This document shows, piece after piece, positions 30,667 through 41,000 of a stretch of DNA of 64,000 bases. A model generated the notes under the pieces. That model saw only the letters and a program-made list of their open reading frames with translations, was not told the DNA's origin and did not search any database. The position numbers were made by a program, and so were the translations under genes. Source of the stretch: Atopsyche davidsoni (lineage: Eukaryota > Arthropoda > Insecta > Trichoptera > Hydrobiosidae); NCBI GenBank assembly GCA_022113835.1, contig JAILWY010000029.1, positions 3,130,001 to 3,194,000 on the forward strand, in the 5' to 3' direction. How positions within the stretch are numbered: the stretch's first letter is position 1; each line of letters starts with the position of its first letter.

Positions 30667-31046
30667 ACCACAGGTTCCCAAACTGTTGTCCCCACATATT
30701 TTTGACATCTGATATACAGGGTGCGCCATATTTTATGTCGGTATGTAATCATTGAATATCTTTGACATTTATAAACCGATTGACTTGAGTAAACATGTTT
30801 TGAAACATCAATTCAGTACAATTTTTACACTGAAACAACGTGCCGAAATAGTGACGCTGTACATTGAAAATAGTCGTTCAGTTGTGTTAACTCAACATGG
30901 CCAACACGGCCAATGGGATCCACTCTTGTAGAACCCCATTTACAGTTCGTGGACCCCCAATTTAATTTTTCGCTGTCATCGACCCCTTGCAGGGCAGAAT
31001 CGACCCCTGGAGGTCGATATTGACCACTTTGGGAACACATGCTATA
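30667..31046. mobile_element. hAT-like remnant with a mariner-like fragment inside
   Basis: The outer ends CAGGTTCCCAAACT (30670) and ACTTTGGGAACACATG (ending near 31043) are inverted relatives typical of hAT elements. Between them, about 30716-30905, starts TATACAGGGTGCGCCATATT and then reads LKQRAEIVTLYIENSRSVVL, which looks like the N-terminus of a mariner-like transposase. No right-hand end of the mariner piece is seen, so it is truncated. Confidence 0.6.
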
Positions 31047-31118
31047 TCTTTTTTTTTCTTTTGGGTAAATTTACTATAGTTTCTTATATGAATACGATGA
31101 GTGGTTATCCTCTGATCC

Positions 31119-31215
31119 TGCGCTCAGGTTGTGGGGCTTACGAGGTGTGGCTTATGTGGTAGCGTACATGTATTTTGCTATTGAGTTATGTAGAGAAAGT
31201 ATGTGTAAAAAAAGC
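31119..31215 (-). repeat. Isolated minus-strand copy of the satellite unit
   Basis: It reads CAGGTTGTGGGGCTTACGAG, then GTGTGGCTTATGTGGTAGCG, the reverse complement of the first unit of the array at 24774-26350 (24819-24875). Single dispersed copies imply the satellite derives from an interspersed element. Confidence 0.75.
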
Positions 31216-31309
31216 CTTCTTCGGCATGATGAATACATTAAGTAAATAATTAAGAACTAGATAACACAGATACACATTTAAAAATGAGACAGCGCGTGGT
31301 GCTTTCAAC

Positions 31310-31716
31310 AACTCGAGTGTAACATTGAAAACTCGCTGGATATTCACCAAGTGTTGTGTCGTCTCAGTTCTTCTTTATGGAGTTGGGGCCTGGACACATA
31401 AAACAGCTACTCAGAATATATGAGAATCCTCAAAACACCATGAGTCTTGCACAGAATGCGCGAAGAAACCCGTGAAAAAGCATGAAAATCTCATATTTTT
31501 CGAAGCAATAAGTATGGCATCCCGCAGCTGCTTGTCCAAGGAAAAATAAAAAGAAATAGGGGCATTGGAAGGAGGAAGCTTACGTGGATGCGGAATTTAC
31601 ACCAGTGGCTGGAAATCGGAGGTACAGCCGAACTTGTGAGACCGCCCCAGGATTGGAATATATTCGATTAAATGGTCTCCAATCCCCATGGGAAGAGGGA
31701 CAAGAAGAAGAAGATA
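31310..31716 (+). mobile_element. 3' end of an RTE-like non-LTR retrotransposon
   Basis: The broken translation matches the C-terminal part of insect RTE-like ORFs: a FTKCCVVSVLLYGVGAW-like stretch, then YGIPQLLVQGKI and GIGRRKLTWMRNLHQW, and finally a frame-shifted tail. It ends in an AAGAAG-type simple repeat, as usual for this class. Several frameshifts show it is dead. Related fragments lie at 38240-38490 (+), 46170-46300 (-), 48196-48500 (-) and 22808-23345 (-). Confidence 0.75.
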
Positions 31717-31756
31717 TATATATTAGTATATTTTATATATTTATACATATATATAC

Positions 31757-31788
<32 letters not shown>

Positions 31789-31793
31789 TATAT

Positions 31794-32039
31794 CAGGGAT
31801 GGCCAAAGCGTCCTTCCTGGTCCCACGCCTATTTGATAATGCCCGTCCCACGTAAACTAATTAGTTTGTGAGAAGAAAGTATTATTTTTTCTTATCATTG
31901 AATACGTATTAGTATTATCTATGTTTATTTTTTTGCTTTAAATTAATTAAAAAAATTCACATACGATGTTGAAAGACCGCCGCTTATAATTTATAAAAAA
32001 CAGGCCGCCCTTAGTGATCAGAAGTTTTGGCCACCCTTG
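31794..32039. mobile_element. hAT-like MITE remnant
   Basis: The left end CAGGGATGGCCAAAGC and right end TTTTGGCCACCCTTG are imperfect inverted relatives. It follows a TA microsatellite (about 31720-31793), so a target duplication cannot be judged. Confidence 0.5.
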
Positions 32040-32396
32040 GATATTTATTGCTTAAATTTTATTTAATAAATTAAGCCGTTCTGTGGGCTATATATATATT
32101 TTTTTTTTATATATATAATTAAATTATGCTTTATAAAGTATTGGAGTCATTTGCATGCGTTCGAAGGCCATAGCTTTATAAAATACTCGCTCGTGGGGGA
32201 GTAAATAATAAATGGCGTTGTTATCGGCTTAAACAATTTTACACTAGCTTTATATTTGCAAAATATTATTTTTTAAAATTCGATACAGCTTATTGATTTT
32301 AATTAATCTGCATATATCGGTACGTTGACCTCTTGACATTAAAATTGACTTGGTAGCTCACTATTCAAGCAGGAATTTATATGGTTGCCAAAAAAA

Positions 32397-32438
<42 letters not shown>

Positions 32439-32739
32439 CATCGATAAAACCGTTAATTATTTTTTTGCAATATTGAAACAAATATAAGAAGTCAAATGAC
32501 TCGCAGTTTACATACACTTTTTTTCTACAAGTACTACATATTAAACCAGTCGTTTATATATACAATATATATTTAAGGAAAATTCATTTCCAAATAAGCT
32601 TTATATACTAAAATATTATTATATGATAGGTCAGAAATTTCAGCTCCTCGAGTCGAGTCGTACTAACTTAATTAAATCGTAATCTTGTCTGCTTACTTAT
32701 CGAAATGAAAATTATGTTATTTCGAGCTTAAGGCAGTTG

Positions 32740-33227
32740 CTTCCAGCCTTTTAATCGCCTCTGGTGTCCAACCCTTCCATAACCTGGCGAAATCGTGTCA
32801 TTTAATTAATTTAATTGTCACTTTATTTTTCAATGTCGAAAGTTGATTTTTTTTACATAGTATTGAAAAAACTATATATTATATTTATCTATTTTTTATT
32901 ATTTAATTAACGTCCATTTTCAGGGTAAAATAAAATCTTGAAGATGTTGAAAAATTTAATCTTTTAATTCCAATTGAAAAAAAGACTTTTAAATGTTTAG
33001 TACTCACGGAAAAGGGACACGACGAATCTCCAAATTCCCACACTTCAATCGGAAAAACACATATTTATCATATTAATAGTGAATTTATAAGAAATAAAAA
33101 TATATTTTATTCGGAAGAAGGGGTTTATGAAACTTTTTGCATTAAAATTTTTTTGCTTGGTGCAGTCGATTTTCCGCAAAACGGACTAGAAAGTGATCAA
33201 AAAAATTCGATCACGGGACCTAGACCC
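32740..33227 (-). mobile_element. TTAA-type element, diverged copy
   Basis: The right end reads TTCGATCACGGGACCTAGAC then CC and TTAA (33228-33231), a diverged version of the terminal repeat at 40811-40832. Inside, blocks such as ATATTTATCATATTAATAG and GTGCAGTCGATTTTCCGC match the 40206-40832 element in inverse orientation. The left edge is approximate. Confidence 0.6.
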
Positions 33228-33234
33228 TTAAGAA

Positions 33235-33600
33235 TGGCGTGAATTCCGCGAGGACTGGCCCCTTAAGGCGACAGTCCCGCGAGTCTCCATTGAACAAATC
33301 GCCAGGCTATTTTTAGCCTCCATGGTGGAGGTGGTGATCCAGATCTCCGGATAAGACCCGCTGGAATGCGGGGAGGAACAAAGCGGCTATTCGCGGACGC
33401 GGTCCAACATGGCGCCCGACCGGCGGCAACATGGCGGCCGGCGCATTCCGGCCAAGTCCAATTGTACCACAAGTCCATCTGACCCAACCAACAACAAAAA
33501 AATGCCGTTGTAACATTGCTGAGGGATGAAGGTCTGCTCCATGGACTTGTCGACTCAATCCACTGTATTCTGATATACGCAATCATATAAGCATACATAT
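33235..33600. other. GC-rich island of unknown origin
   Basis: A sharp rise in GC content inside AT-rich DNA, directly after the TTAA of the previous element. The minus strand has an open frame of about 110 codons without recognisable domains, so no gene is called. It shares GGCTATTCGCGGA with the similar island at 35330-35345, which suggests both are pieces of one transposon family. Confidence 0.4.
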
Positions 33601-33645
33601 TAATTGGTCAAATGAGTCGATGAAGCAAACAGCTGTTGTAAGCAA

Positions 33646-33970
33646 TGCAACGAAAAACTCACATAAATTGCTCAGCAAAGCGCCTTGAAAGTACACCTCA
33701 GGTGCTCCCCGCTCTACCTGTTCTTGTTGCTTGTGCATGGCTGCCACTATGTGCCCTTAACGTACGTAAAGGATCGGTAATGCAGTAGTGTGATTGTGAA
33801 GGAGTGTATTCTGGAATATCTATTGTTTTTGTAGCTATCGAAATGCCTTCCTCAGAGAATCCTCAGAGAAGGTTGGCTGCTGAAAATCCACTGCTCCATT
33901 AACGATCCTCTACACGCGCTCGGGGCACACGGTGGCAGCCGTGCACGAGCAACAGGCTTTGTAATTTATC
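33646..33970. repeat. Unnamed dispersed repeat family, copy
   Basis: Shared blocks: AAATTGCTCAGCAAAG, GCGCCTTGAAAGTA, GCATGGCTGCCACT, GTAAAGGATCGGTAATG and GTGAAGGAGTGTATTCTGG. Other copies lie near 36446-36500, 37690-37870 (inverted, internally shortened), 46826-46915 (partial) and 47404-47640. No coding capacity; class unknown, possibly a SINE or MITE. Confidence 0.7.
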
Positions 33971-34010
33971 TTCAAAACGCGAATAAAGTATTAAAAATAT
34001 ATATATATAT

Positions 34011-35150
34011 AACACTTGCATGGAGGTGGAACTCTTCAAGGAGGGCAGGTTTTTCGATTCGAGTTTGTCGAGGTCAACTTCTCGAAGCTTTAAGCTCTGA
34101 AGGTCATTGCGAGCGTATGCGGCATGTATAGGGTGGCCTTGAAAACTTCCATTGAGTGATTTATTGAAAGTGGTTTATTTTTTTTTATCCCGATCAATAT
34201 TATATAGTATGAGAAAATTATTTAGAAAAATCTTCGATTTTTTTGAATCTAAAAAAAAAAAACGGATCTATCAAATGTTTCATAGTTATAATTGATGTTT
34301 ACATTTGCGTTGAATGTTTATCATAGATTAAAAATAATTTTGGCAATACTTCAATAGCCGAGTTTTTTTTGTGTATCTTGTATTTGAGCACGCTGTGCAT
34401 TTCTGCGTGTATAGTAAGTGAAGTGGCATTGGGTAAGATGTTATTTTTACTTCAGTTCTCGGTAAACACTCGTATGGGTACTGTTTTATTTTATTTTATG
34501 CATGGCCCAGGAGTCCTCAAAGCGTGGTCCGCGATCTAATAAAAAATATTTGCAATAATATAATATTTTTTAATTTATGTTAACAATACGTATTTATCGT
34601 TTTATTTTGAAGCCTAAAATAGTCAATAAATTAGAATTATGAAATCATTTTCTACAGTTAACAATGGATTGATGGAAGCAATGAATAAACATTTAAGTTT
34701 GCAAAGCGTTGCCTAATATATTGTACAATACGATCATTAATCATCAGTTTTAATCGATGTATTATTTTTTATCGGTTCAGTAAAGTTTAGTCCGGGGTCA
34801 AAGTATTGCTTTTTTTCTTGCCAGATTAGTTAATCGAATTAAATAACATTTACGTTTTATCTGAAGCAATCGAATAAATCGATTGCTCAATAAACATCGA
34901 TTTTCGTATCGCAAGTTTCCAACTCGAATAAATTATTTAATAATTATTTTAAAAGTATTTTTTTTTAGAATTACTAGTATACAATACAAAAATTTTTTTT
35001 TTGATAGGTTTTATATAGAACTCTCAATTTTTTTGGTCATATAAACTGCATGCCACTGATTTTCAAATAAATTTAAAAAATTAAAGAATTAAATCCCTTA
35101 AACGATGATAAATATCACCAAACATACTTGTACTAGCAAAATTTAAAAAA
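34011..35150. other. AT-rich intronic or intergenic DNA
   Basis: No protein-like frame or named repeat. It contains homopolymer runs and many short AT tracts. Confidence 0.4.
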
Positions 35151-35169
35151 TATGTATATATTAATCAAA

Positions 35170-35530
35170 ATATTGCTCGGGGGGTTCGCGGCCGCGAAAA
35201 GGTGCGGAACCGCTGAAGCACACGTGGCCGCGGTCGCTCTTGGGCCAGTTGCATTGACAAATCTGGCTCATGACGCCTCGTTGGCGTCTGCCAGCCGGCA
35301 AAAAAAAATTCGTGATCGGCTATCCATCGGGCTATTCGCGGATGTTGTCCGAATTGAAATCAGCAAGCTTGTAAGGCGAAATGTGTGAGACTCTCCTTTG
35401 CCGGGCCTCGAGGCGAAAATCCCATTAAGGTACGCCACAATGGCATCGTGTCATCGCTGGCCTTTTCGGAGAATGAGTGATCGCACTATGGCGGTTGAGA
35501 AAAGGCTCTGTATTGTGGCAGGAGTGATAT
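35170..35530. other. Second GC-rich island
   Basis: A GC-rich block with a 78-codon open frame (35152-35388) without domains. It abuts the TTAA element at 35538, mirroring the pairing of island and TTAA element near 33235. No gene is called. Confidence 0.35.
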
Positions 35531-35537
35531 TAATTAA

Positions 35538-36060
35538 GGGACTACTTATAAATACAATTAATATATGGCTTTTTTTTTTGTTGATAATTTTAGAAAATAT
35601 TTTGCGGAAAATCTACTGCACCAATAGAAAAAAATTTAATGCCAAAATTTAGACTCATTCCTTCTTCTACAGATAATATTTTTTTTCTTCTTATAAATTT
35701 ACTTTTAATATGATAAATATGTGGTTTCCCGAATGGAGCTTAGGAATTTGGAGATTTATTCATTTATGACCGACGGATCTAGAACCCTTTGATGAGTCGT
35801 CATTTTATCAAATTTTTCAACATATGTAGGATTTTATTCGACCTTGAAAAATAATTTATAAATATATACATATAATTTATAATTTTTTTTTATTATTCTT
35901 TAAAAAAAAAAAAACAACTTTCAATATAGAAAAAAAAGTGACAATTAAATAAATGAAATGTTTCATTTCGTTTAGTTGGAAATTGTTTCAATTATTTGTA
36001 TGAATAATAAATAATTTTTTTTTGACCGATTTATTTTTTTTGGGCCTTGTTATTAAATAT
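35538..36060 (+). mobile_element. TTAA-type element, diverged copy
   Basis: After TTAA at 35534-35537 it reads GGGACTACTTATAA, close to the left terminal repeat of the 40206-40832 element. The internal blocks TTTGCGGAAAATCTACTGCA, TTAATATGATAAATATGTG and TCATTTTATCAAATTTTTCA follow in the same order. The right end is not precise. Confidence 0.6.
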
Positions 36061-37680
36061 ATATTTAAAACTCATTCATAATCGCATGTGAAAGGATGTC
36101 ACTTTCACTCGGTGCAGGTGAGGGTTGTAAATTCCGCTACAGCCTGAAATAATCCTCTGTTCGTTTCTGGCTTCGGTACGGCTGCACCTCCGAGTCGTTG
36201 TGCAGATCAATAGACAACAAAGTGCTTCTCTATGCCACATATTAATAGGGTCAATAGGACAGCGTTGGCCTCGTGGTTATTTCTGGTCCGTTTACGTAAC
36301 CGTCATAATATCCTATCGGCGATCAATATATCAGCGCGTCATTACCCAACACCTCCAGATGGGAATGCAGTCTTCCACATACCGTGGATTATCCTGCAAA
36401 TACCAAAACCACTAACAAACACACACACACACATATATATATATCATTCCAAGTCCATTACCGATCCTTTACACACGCCCAGGGCACAGAATGACAGCCA
36501 GGTATATATATAGAAAATAGTCATTGAACCCTTTAGTCTTGTCGATACACAACAGTTATATAAAATCTGGTAAAGTGTTTGGGCAATGTTTGGGCTTTGC
36601 TGTCTATCTGTATGCGATACGACACGGCAACGTAGTGCCATTTATTATTTACACCACAGCCTTAATATTACCTTGATTTTATATTTTAATAAATAAAATT
36701 GATGCTATGCCTTTTAAAACACTTTGCCTATATATTACCGATTCTTATGGCTATGGTTATAATCCGCTTTTCCTTTCAATGCTTCTTTTCCCCTGGATTT
36801 TCTCTTATCAATCAGCTGCAGTAGACTACACTTCGTGGACACCTTTTTACGCTTTTTTAACCATCATCAGGAATTCATCTTCATTCGTGAGGCGATCAAC
36901 CCACGAAGGATTCTCCTGTAAAGCCACATTTGAAATATTTTTTTTAGACTCTGTTCGTTTGATAATCACAAAACGCGTGTAGACCGTTCAAAGGGCTCGT
37001 TAGACGACAATTTGTTCCTTCTTCTCCTCCTTCTTCCTCATCACCAGACGTGGCGGAGCTATTCCCGACGTCGTCTATTCTCGCTCAGCACTCTGTCGGC
37101 GAGGTATTTCGATGAATGAATCCCCATACATATTTCGCAATTTAAAAATATACTGTCGATCGTGTCTAATTGTCGCTGGCAGCGACCGTCTCCGGGAGAC
37201 TATGGCTTTCAGGCAGCATCACAATAGCAACCTCGTCTCCTGGGACTACAGAAAATCCGGGTTTTTTATAAAATCAACTCTAATTACGAATTTTCATCAA
37301 GTCATTTTCAAGGTCGAATTTCTGGCCTATCGGACTATTTTTTTATGACATTGACATTGTATCAATTTAAAAACAAATATACTTGACTATTGGGTGATAT
37401 GCTGTAGGCTTCATTTTTATATATCGCATAGATTTTTTAACCCTTTGACTGCTACGGTATTTTTTTAAATTTAATTCTAGCTAAAACTGTTACAAGTTGT
37501 TTTTTTTTATTAAAATATATATAATTGTTTCCGTTGAATTGTGATTTTTTGCAGACATCGAGAACATTTTGTTTTTGTGTATTTTTTTAATATTTGTTAT
37601 GTTATGTACCTACAAAACTTGTTGATTTATTCTTTGCACAACACAATCAAGCCTTTTTGTACACTTTTAACTATTATCGG
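36061..37680. other. Repeat-derived and AT-rich DNA without a gene
   Basis: It contains a partial copy of the unnamed repeat family (36446-36500) and short CA/TA repeats (36420-36445). No open frame has protein-like features. Confidence 0.35.
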
Positions 37681-37900
37681 CAAATGTACATTTATTAATA
37701 TTGAAACCGGGTGCTTCCAGAATACATTCCTTCACAATCATACTACTCCATTATCGAGCGGGGAACACCTAACCCAAACAAAACAACAATCAGTTTAGCA
37801 ATAGCATATGTCTACTTTCAAGGTACTTTGCTGAGCAATTTATCTGAGTTTTTCATTATATCAAAGTATATGTCGCCAACCTCCTCTGAGGGGAGCGCTG
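37681..37900 (-). repeat. Unnamed dispersed repeat family, inverted copy
   Basis: Reverse complement of the 47404-47640 copy, lacking about 70 internal bases between CCATTA and GCGGGGA. It keeps AGCAATAGCATATGTCTACT and GCTGAGCAATTTATC. Confidence 0.7.
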
Positions 37901-38239
37901 GATGAAAAAGCAGTAGTTAAGCAATTGCAGTGCGTGTAGGGTGTATCTGTTGTGTGCAGTATTTTGTTGGCTTCCTTGCAGAGTTTTGGCTCCTCCAGCC
38001 GGTGCTATTGACACAGTTTCCTCCGGTCGGTGCTATTATTAGCAGTGCGCGTGCGCAGAGCTGCACATCTATTTCGGGAGGGCAAGCGGCGCCGGGACGC
38101 GGGCGGTGCCCCTACCTGCGGACACCTGCCTGGGGGGCAGGCGGGTGACTCGGCCACTGCAAATATAACGTCCGCGACCACCAGGGGTAGCCAACAATTA
38201 GAACCGGTATCCTGACCAAGAAATTAAAGTATAGTATAT

Positions 38240-38490
38240 GTGCAAGAGACGTTACATTGAAAACTCGCTGGAGACTCACCAAGTGTTGTGTCGTCTTTAT
38301 AAAGTTGAGGTCTGGAGGCATAATCCTTAAAACGCCATGGGTTGTCCGCGTCACAGATGAGAGAGTCGTGCACAGAATGGACAAGGAAAGACAAGGACAA
38401 GGAGGGAACTAAATGAGACTGGCCCAGGATAGGAATGTATTCGATGAAATGGTCACCAGCCCTTGTGCGAATAGACACTAGAAGAAGATA
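38240..38490 (+). mobile_element. RTE-like LINE 3' fragment, internally deleted
   Basis: It starts ACATTGAAAACTCGCTGGAG, then CACCAAGTGTTGTGTCGTC, and ends GAAATGGTCACCAGCCCTTG then AGAAGAAGAT, parallel to 31319-31716 but missing the middle. Dead copy. Confidence 0.7.
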
Positions 38491-38585
38491 ATTTTGTGCA
38501 CACAGTGTATAGACATAATGCGCATTTCACACCTCCCTCTTCCCACTAAGACTCCTCAACTGACAATAAGTCGACAGCGACACAT

Positions 38586-38756
38586 TTATAATAATGATAA
38601 ACAATAACTTTTTATTTATATCTTCACTGTGAGTTTATTAGAATCATTTTGCATAACTAGTTTCGACCTTATACACCAGGTCGTCATCAGATGCATGACC
38701 TGGTGTATAAGGTCGAAACTAGTTAAAAAAGTTATTGCTTATCATTATAATAATGG
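38586..38756. repeat. Long inverted repeat with a perfect 28 bp core
   Basis: Arms 38655-38682 and 38697-38724 are perfect reverse complements (starting AACTAGTTTCGACCTTATAC) around a 14-base loop. An outer pair (ATAATAATGATAA-CAATAAC near 38587-38612 against its complement near 38732-38756) extends the symmetry, with about 40 extra bases only in the left arm. It could form a hairpin or mark a foldback element. Confidence 0.85.
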
Positions 38757-39876
38757 ATCTTCACCATTCAAACACCTTGTCCCTCAACAACACACATTTA
38801 TAAGTTAAAAATGGATCTTATGTATATACACAAGTTGGCCACCCCTGAAATAGACGAACAACGAGTGAATTAAAGTCTCTGTTTCCGCGCCAATAAAACG
38901 AAGTTAAGAGAATTCCTTCTTTTAATTAATTAGACGACAATAAATCATCAAAGCATCCACGTTGGCTTCCTTTTTCCCATATATATTTTCCCTTGAATTT
39001 TTCACGCGAAAATCGTATACATCAAAGCTAAAAGACATATAATACATGCGATAAGCCAATTGGCTTACTTGCTATACTTTGCCACACTTTCTGTGAGCAC
39101 CTCGCGTCCGTTGCTCGCGTTTACACGCTCGATTAGCTCTGAGAGAATGGCACCTGACAATAGACCTGCCTGTTGATGATATTTGATCAAAGGTCACCTG
39201 TCATATTGCGCCGCGCCATTCATCGCGATTGATCAAACCTAATTCGATTGTCCCAATACACACCGACTCGGTTATTGAATGATTGGCAATTCACCGACGC
39301 AGACTAACACGGTAACTTAATAATCAACCACTCTCAATAACACGCTAGACGTTTGCGGCAAAGTGAGCGCGGAAAAATCTGACTTATCAGACCACGCAAG
39401 TTGACCGTGTTGAAAATACCTGAGCTGTCTATTACATAGACAAATATGAATATCGCGTTATTCATAGTCTAAAAAAAAACCTTGGTTTAGTGACGTCACG
39501 TACATTTAGTATAACAACAGGAGTAAAATATCAAAACAATAGCTAACGCCATTGAGTCGTGAACTTTCGACAGCTTGTCCCCTTTTCTGGTCTCGTTGTT
39601 GATTGGAAGGATGGGCAGTACGTGTGCTCCAGACAATGGGGGGGTTATCTTCCATCTCCAGCTCTGATGAGCACCAGAGCTGCACCGGAGGATGGGCCCC
39701 ACAATGGCTTCATTTGGGAGGCACGGAGCTGTGACGATTGTAATTTTGTTACGTCGAGCGTGGAGAACTGCAATCTAGCCGCTGTAACAATAATATATAC
39801 TACAGTGTGTCCAAAGAGAGTATCGGGTATTTGTTTTGTTCAGTAAAACAAAAACGACTAGTAATCCTTTCTAATT

Positions 39877-40050
39877 TTACAACAACCCTAGAACCCCAGC
39901 GATAACGATACAGAGAGACGCAGACACTCGACCAGTAACCACGTATAATTCTGTCTTGTCCGTCATCTTAATAAACGAATACGCAAACATTTCGCCAGCC
40001 TTTTGATCTACATCCATAATCAACAAGCAACATAACATCAACGGCGAAAA
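39877..40050. repeat. Dispersed repeat, copy 2 of 2
   Basis: Near-identical to 22955-23130 over about 160 bases, from TTTTACAAC to CATCAACGGCGAAAA. It separates the mariner terminal repeat from the transposase fragment. Confidence 0.6.
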
Positions 40051-40205
40051 TGTTATCCAAATGGTGGCACTCTTCTAATCTGGAACGAAGATTGCTGATG
40101 ACATGCTGATACATAGTCCTCGATATTGCTGCCCCATTTCTGACCTGATGTTTTGTTTCAATTCCGTTAGGCTCGTCGGATTATTCTCATAAACCCTACT
40201 TTTAA

Positions 40206-40832
40206 GGGCCTAGTCCACATAATCGAGTTTTTTTTGATCATTTTCTAGTCCGTTTTGCGAAAAATCCACTGCACCAATCGAAAAAATTTAAATGCAAAAA
40301 GTTTGATACATTCCTTCTTTCTAATAAAATATATTTTTATTTCTTATAAATTTACTATTAATATGATAAATATGTGTTTTTCCGATTGAAGTGTAGGAAT
40401 TCGGAGATTCATCTGGCCCATTTTACAAGAGTCCTAAACATTTAAAAGTTTTTTTTTTTAATTGAAATTAAAAGATTAAATATAAACCATGTGCGCCATA
40501 TTATTTTAAAAATTAAAAAAAAATTTTTTTTAACAAACTTTGGTTTTGAAAAGTCGTCATTTTATCAAATTTTTCAACATCTTCAAGATTTTATTTTACC
40601 CTCAAAATGGACGTTAATTAAATAATAAAAAATAGATGAATATAATTTATAGTTTTCTCAATACTCTGTCAAAAAAATCAACTTTCGATATAGCAAAATA
40701 AAGTGGCAATTAAATTAATTAAATGACACGATTTCGCCAGGTAATGGACTGCCCGTAAGAGACAGTCCAATCGTGTCATTTAATTGATGATTGGTGCAGT
40801 GGATTTTTCGCTCGATTACGTGGACTAGGCCC
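40206..40832. mobile_element. 627 bp TTAA-target element (piggyBac-like MITE)
   Basis: The terminal inverted repeats are 22 bp with one mismatch, starting GGGCCTAGTCCAC. TTAA flanks both ends (40202-40205 and 40833-40836). Removal of the element with one TTAA restores a continuous transposase frame in the host mariner, reading GYLKSRVYENNP, which is direct evidence of insertion with TTAA duplication. The interior is AT-rich and non-coding, so it must depend on a transposase supplied elsewhere. Assignment to piggyBac rests on the TTAA target only. Confidence 0.88.
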
Positions 40833-41000
40833 TTAAGGTATCCCCATACGAAATAGTCAAAAGGGCTAAGGTCGGGGCTTCTGGGAGGCCAGTTGATGAA
40901 ATGACCTTATTAGGGAATAATTCGTTAACAGCTTCAATGGATTGAATGGATGTATGGCATATCGCAATAATAGTCACATTCACTCTTTTTGGACACCCTG

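Larger units (their letters stand above)
39803..41000 (-). mobile_element. Mariner-like element remnant hosting two insertions
   Basis: The ends CAGTGTGTCCAAAGAGAGTA (39803) and the complement of CAGGGTGTCCAAAAAGAGTG (ending 41000) match at 17 of 20 positions. On the minus strand the C-terminal transposase part is readable: WPPRSPDLSPFDYFVWGYL, including the third catalytic Asp, then a break at 40833 and continuation SRVYENNPTSLTELKQNIR at 40200 and below. Most of the N-terminal half is deleted. Inside lie the TTAA element (40206-40832) and the repeat at 39877-40050. TA is present at the left flank; the right flank is AT. Confidence 0.75.

Noticed and set aside
31584..31871. 95-codon plus-strand frame
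   Set aside because: It runs from a LINE tail through a TA microsatellite (Tyr-Ile repeats) into an hAT-like remnant.
33263..33598. 111-codon minus-strand frame in a GC-rich island
   Set aside because: GC-rich islands leave long open frames by chance; there is no domain, no partner exon and no repeat-family protein match I can recognise.
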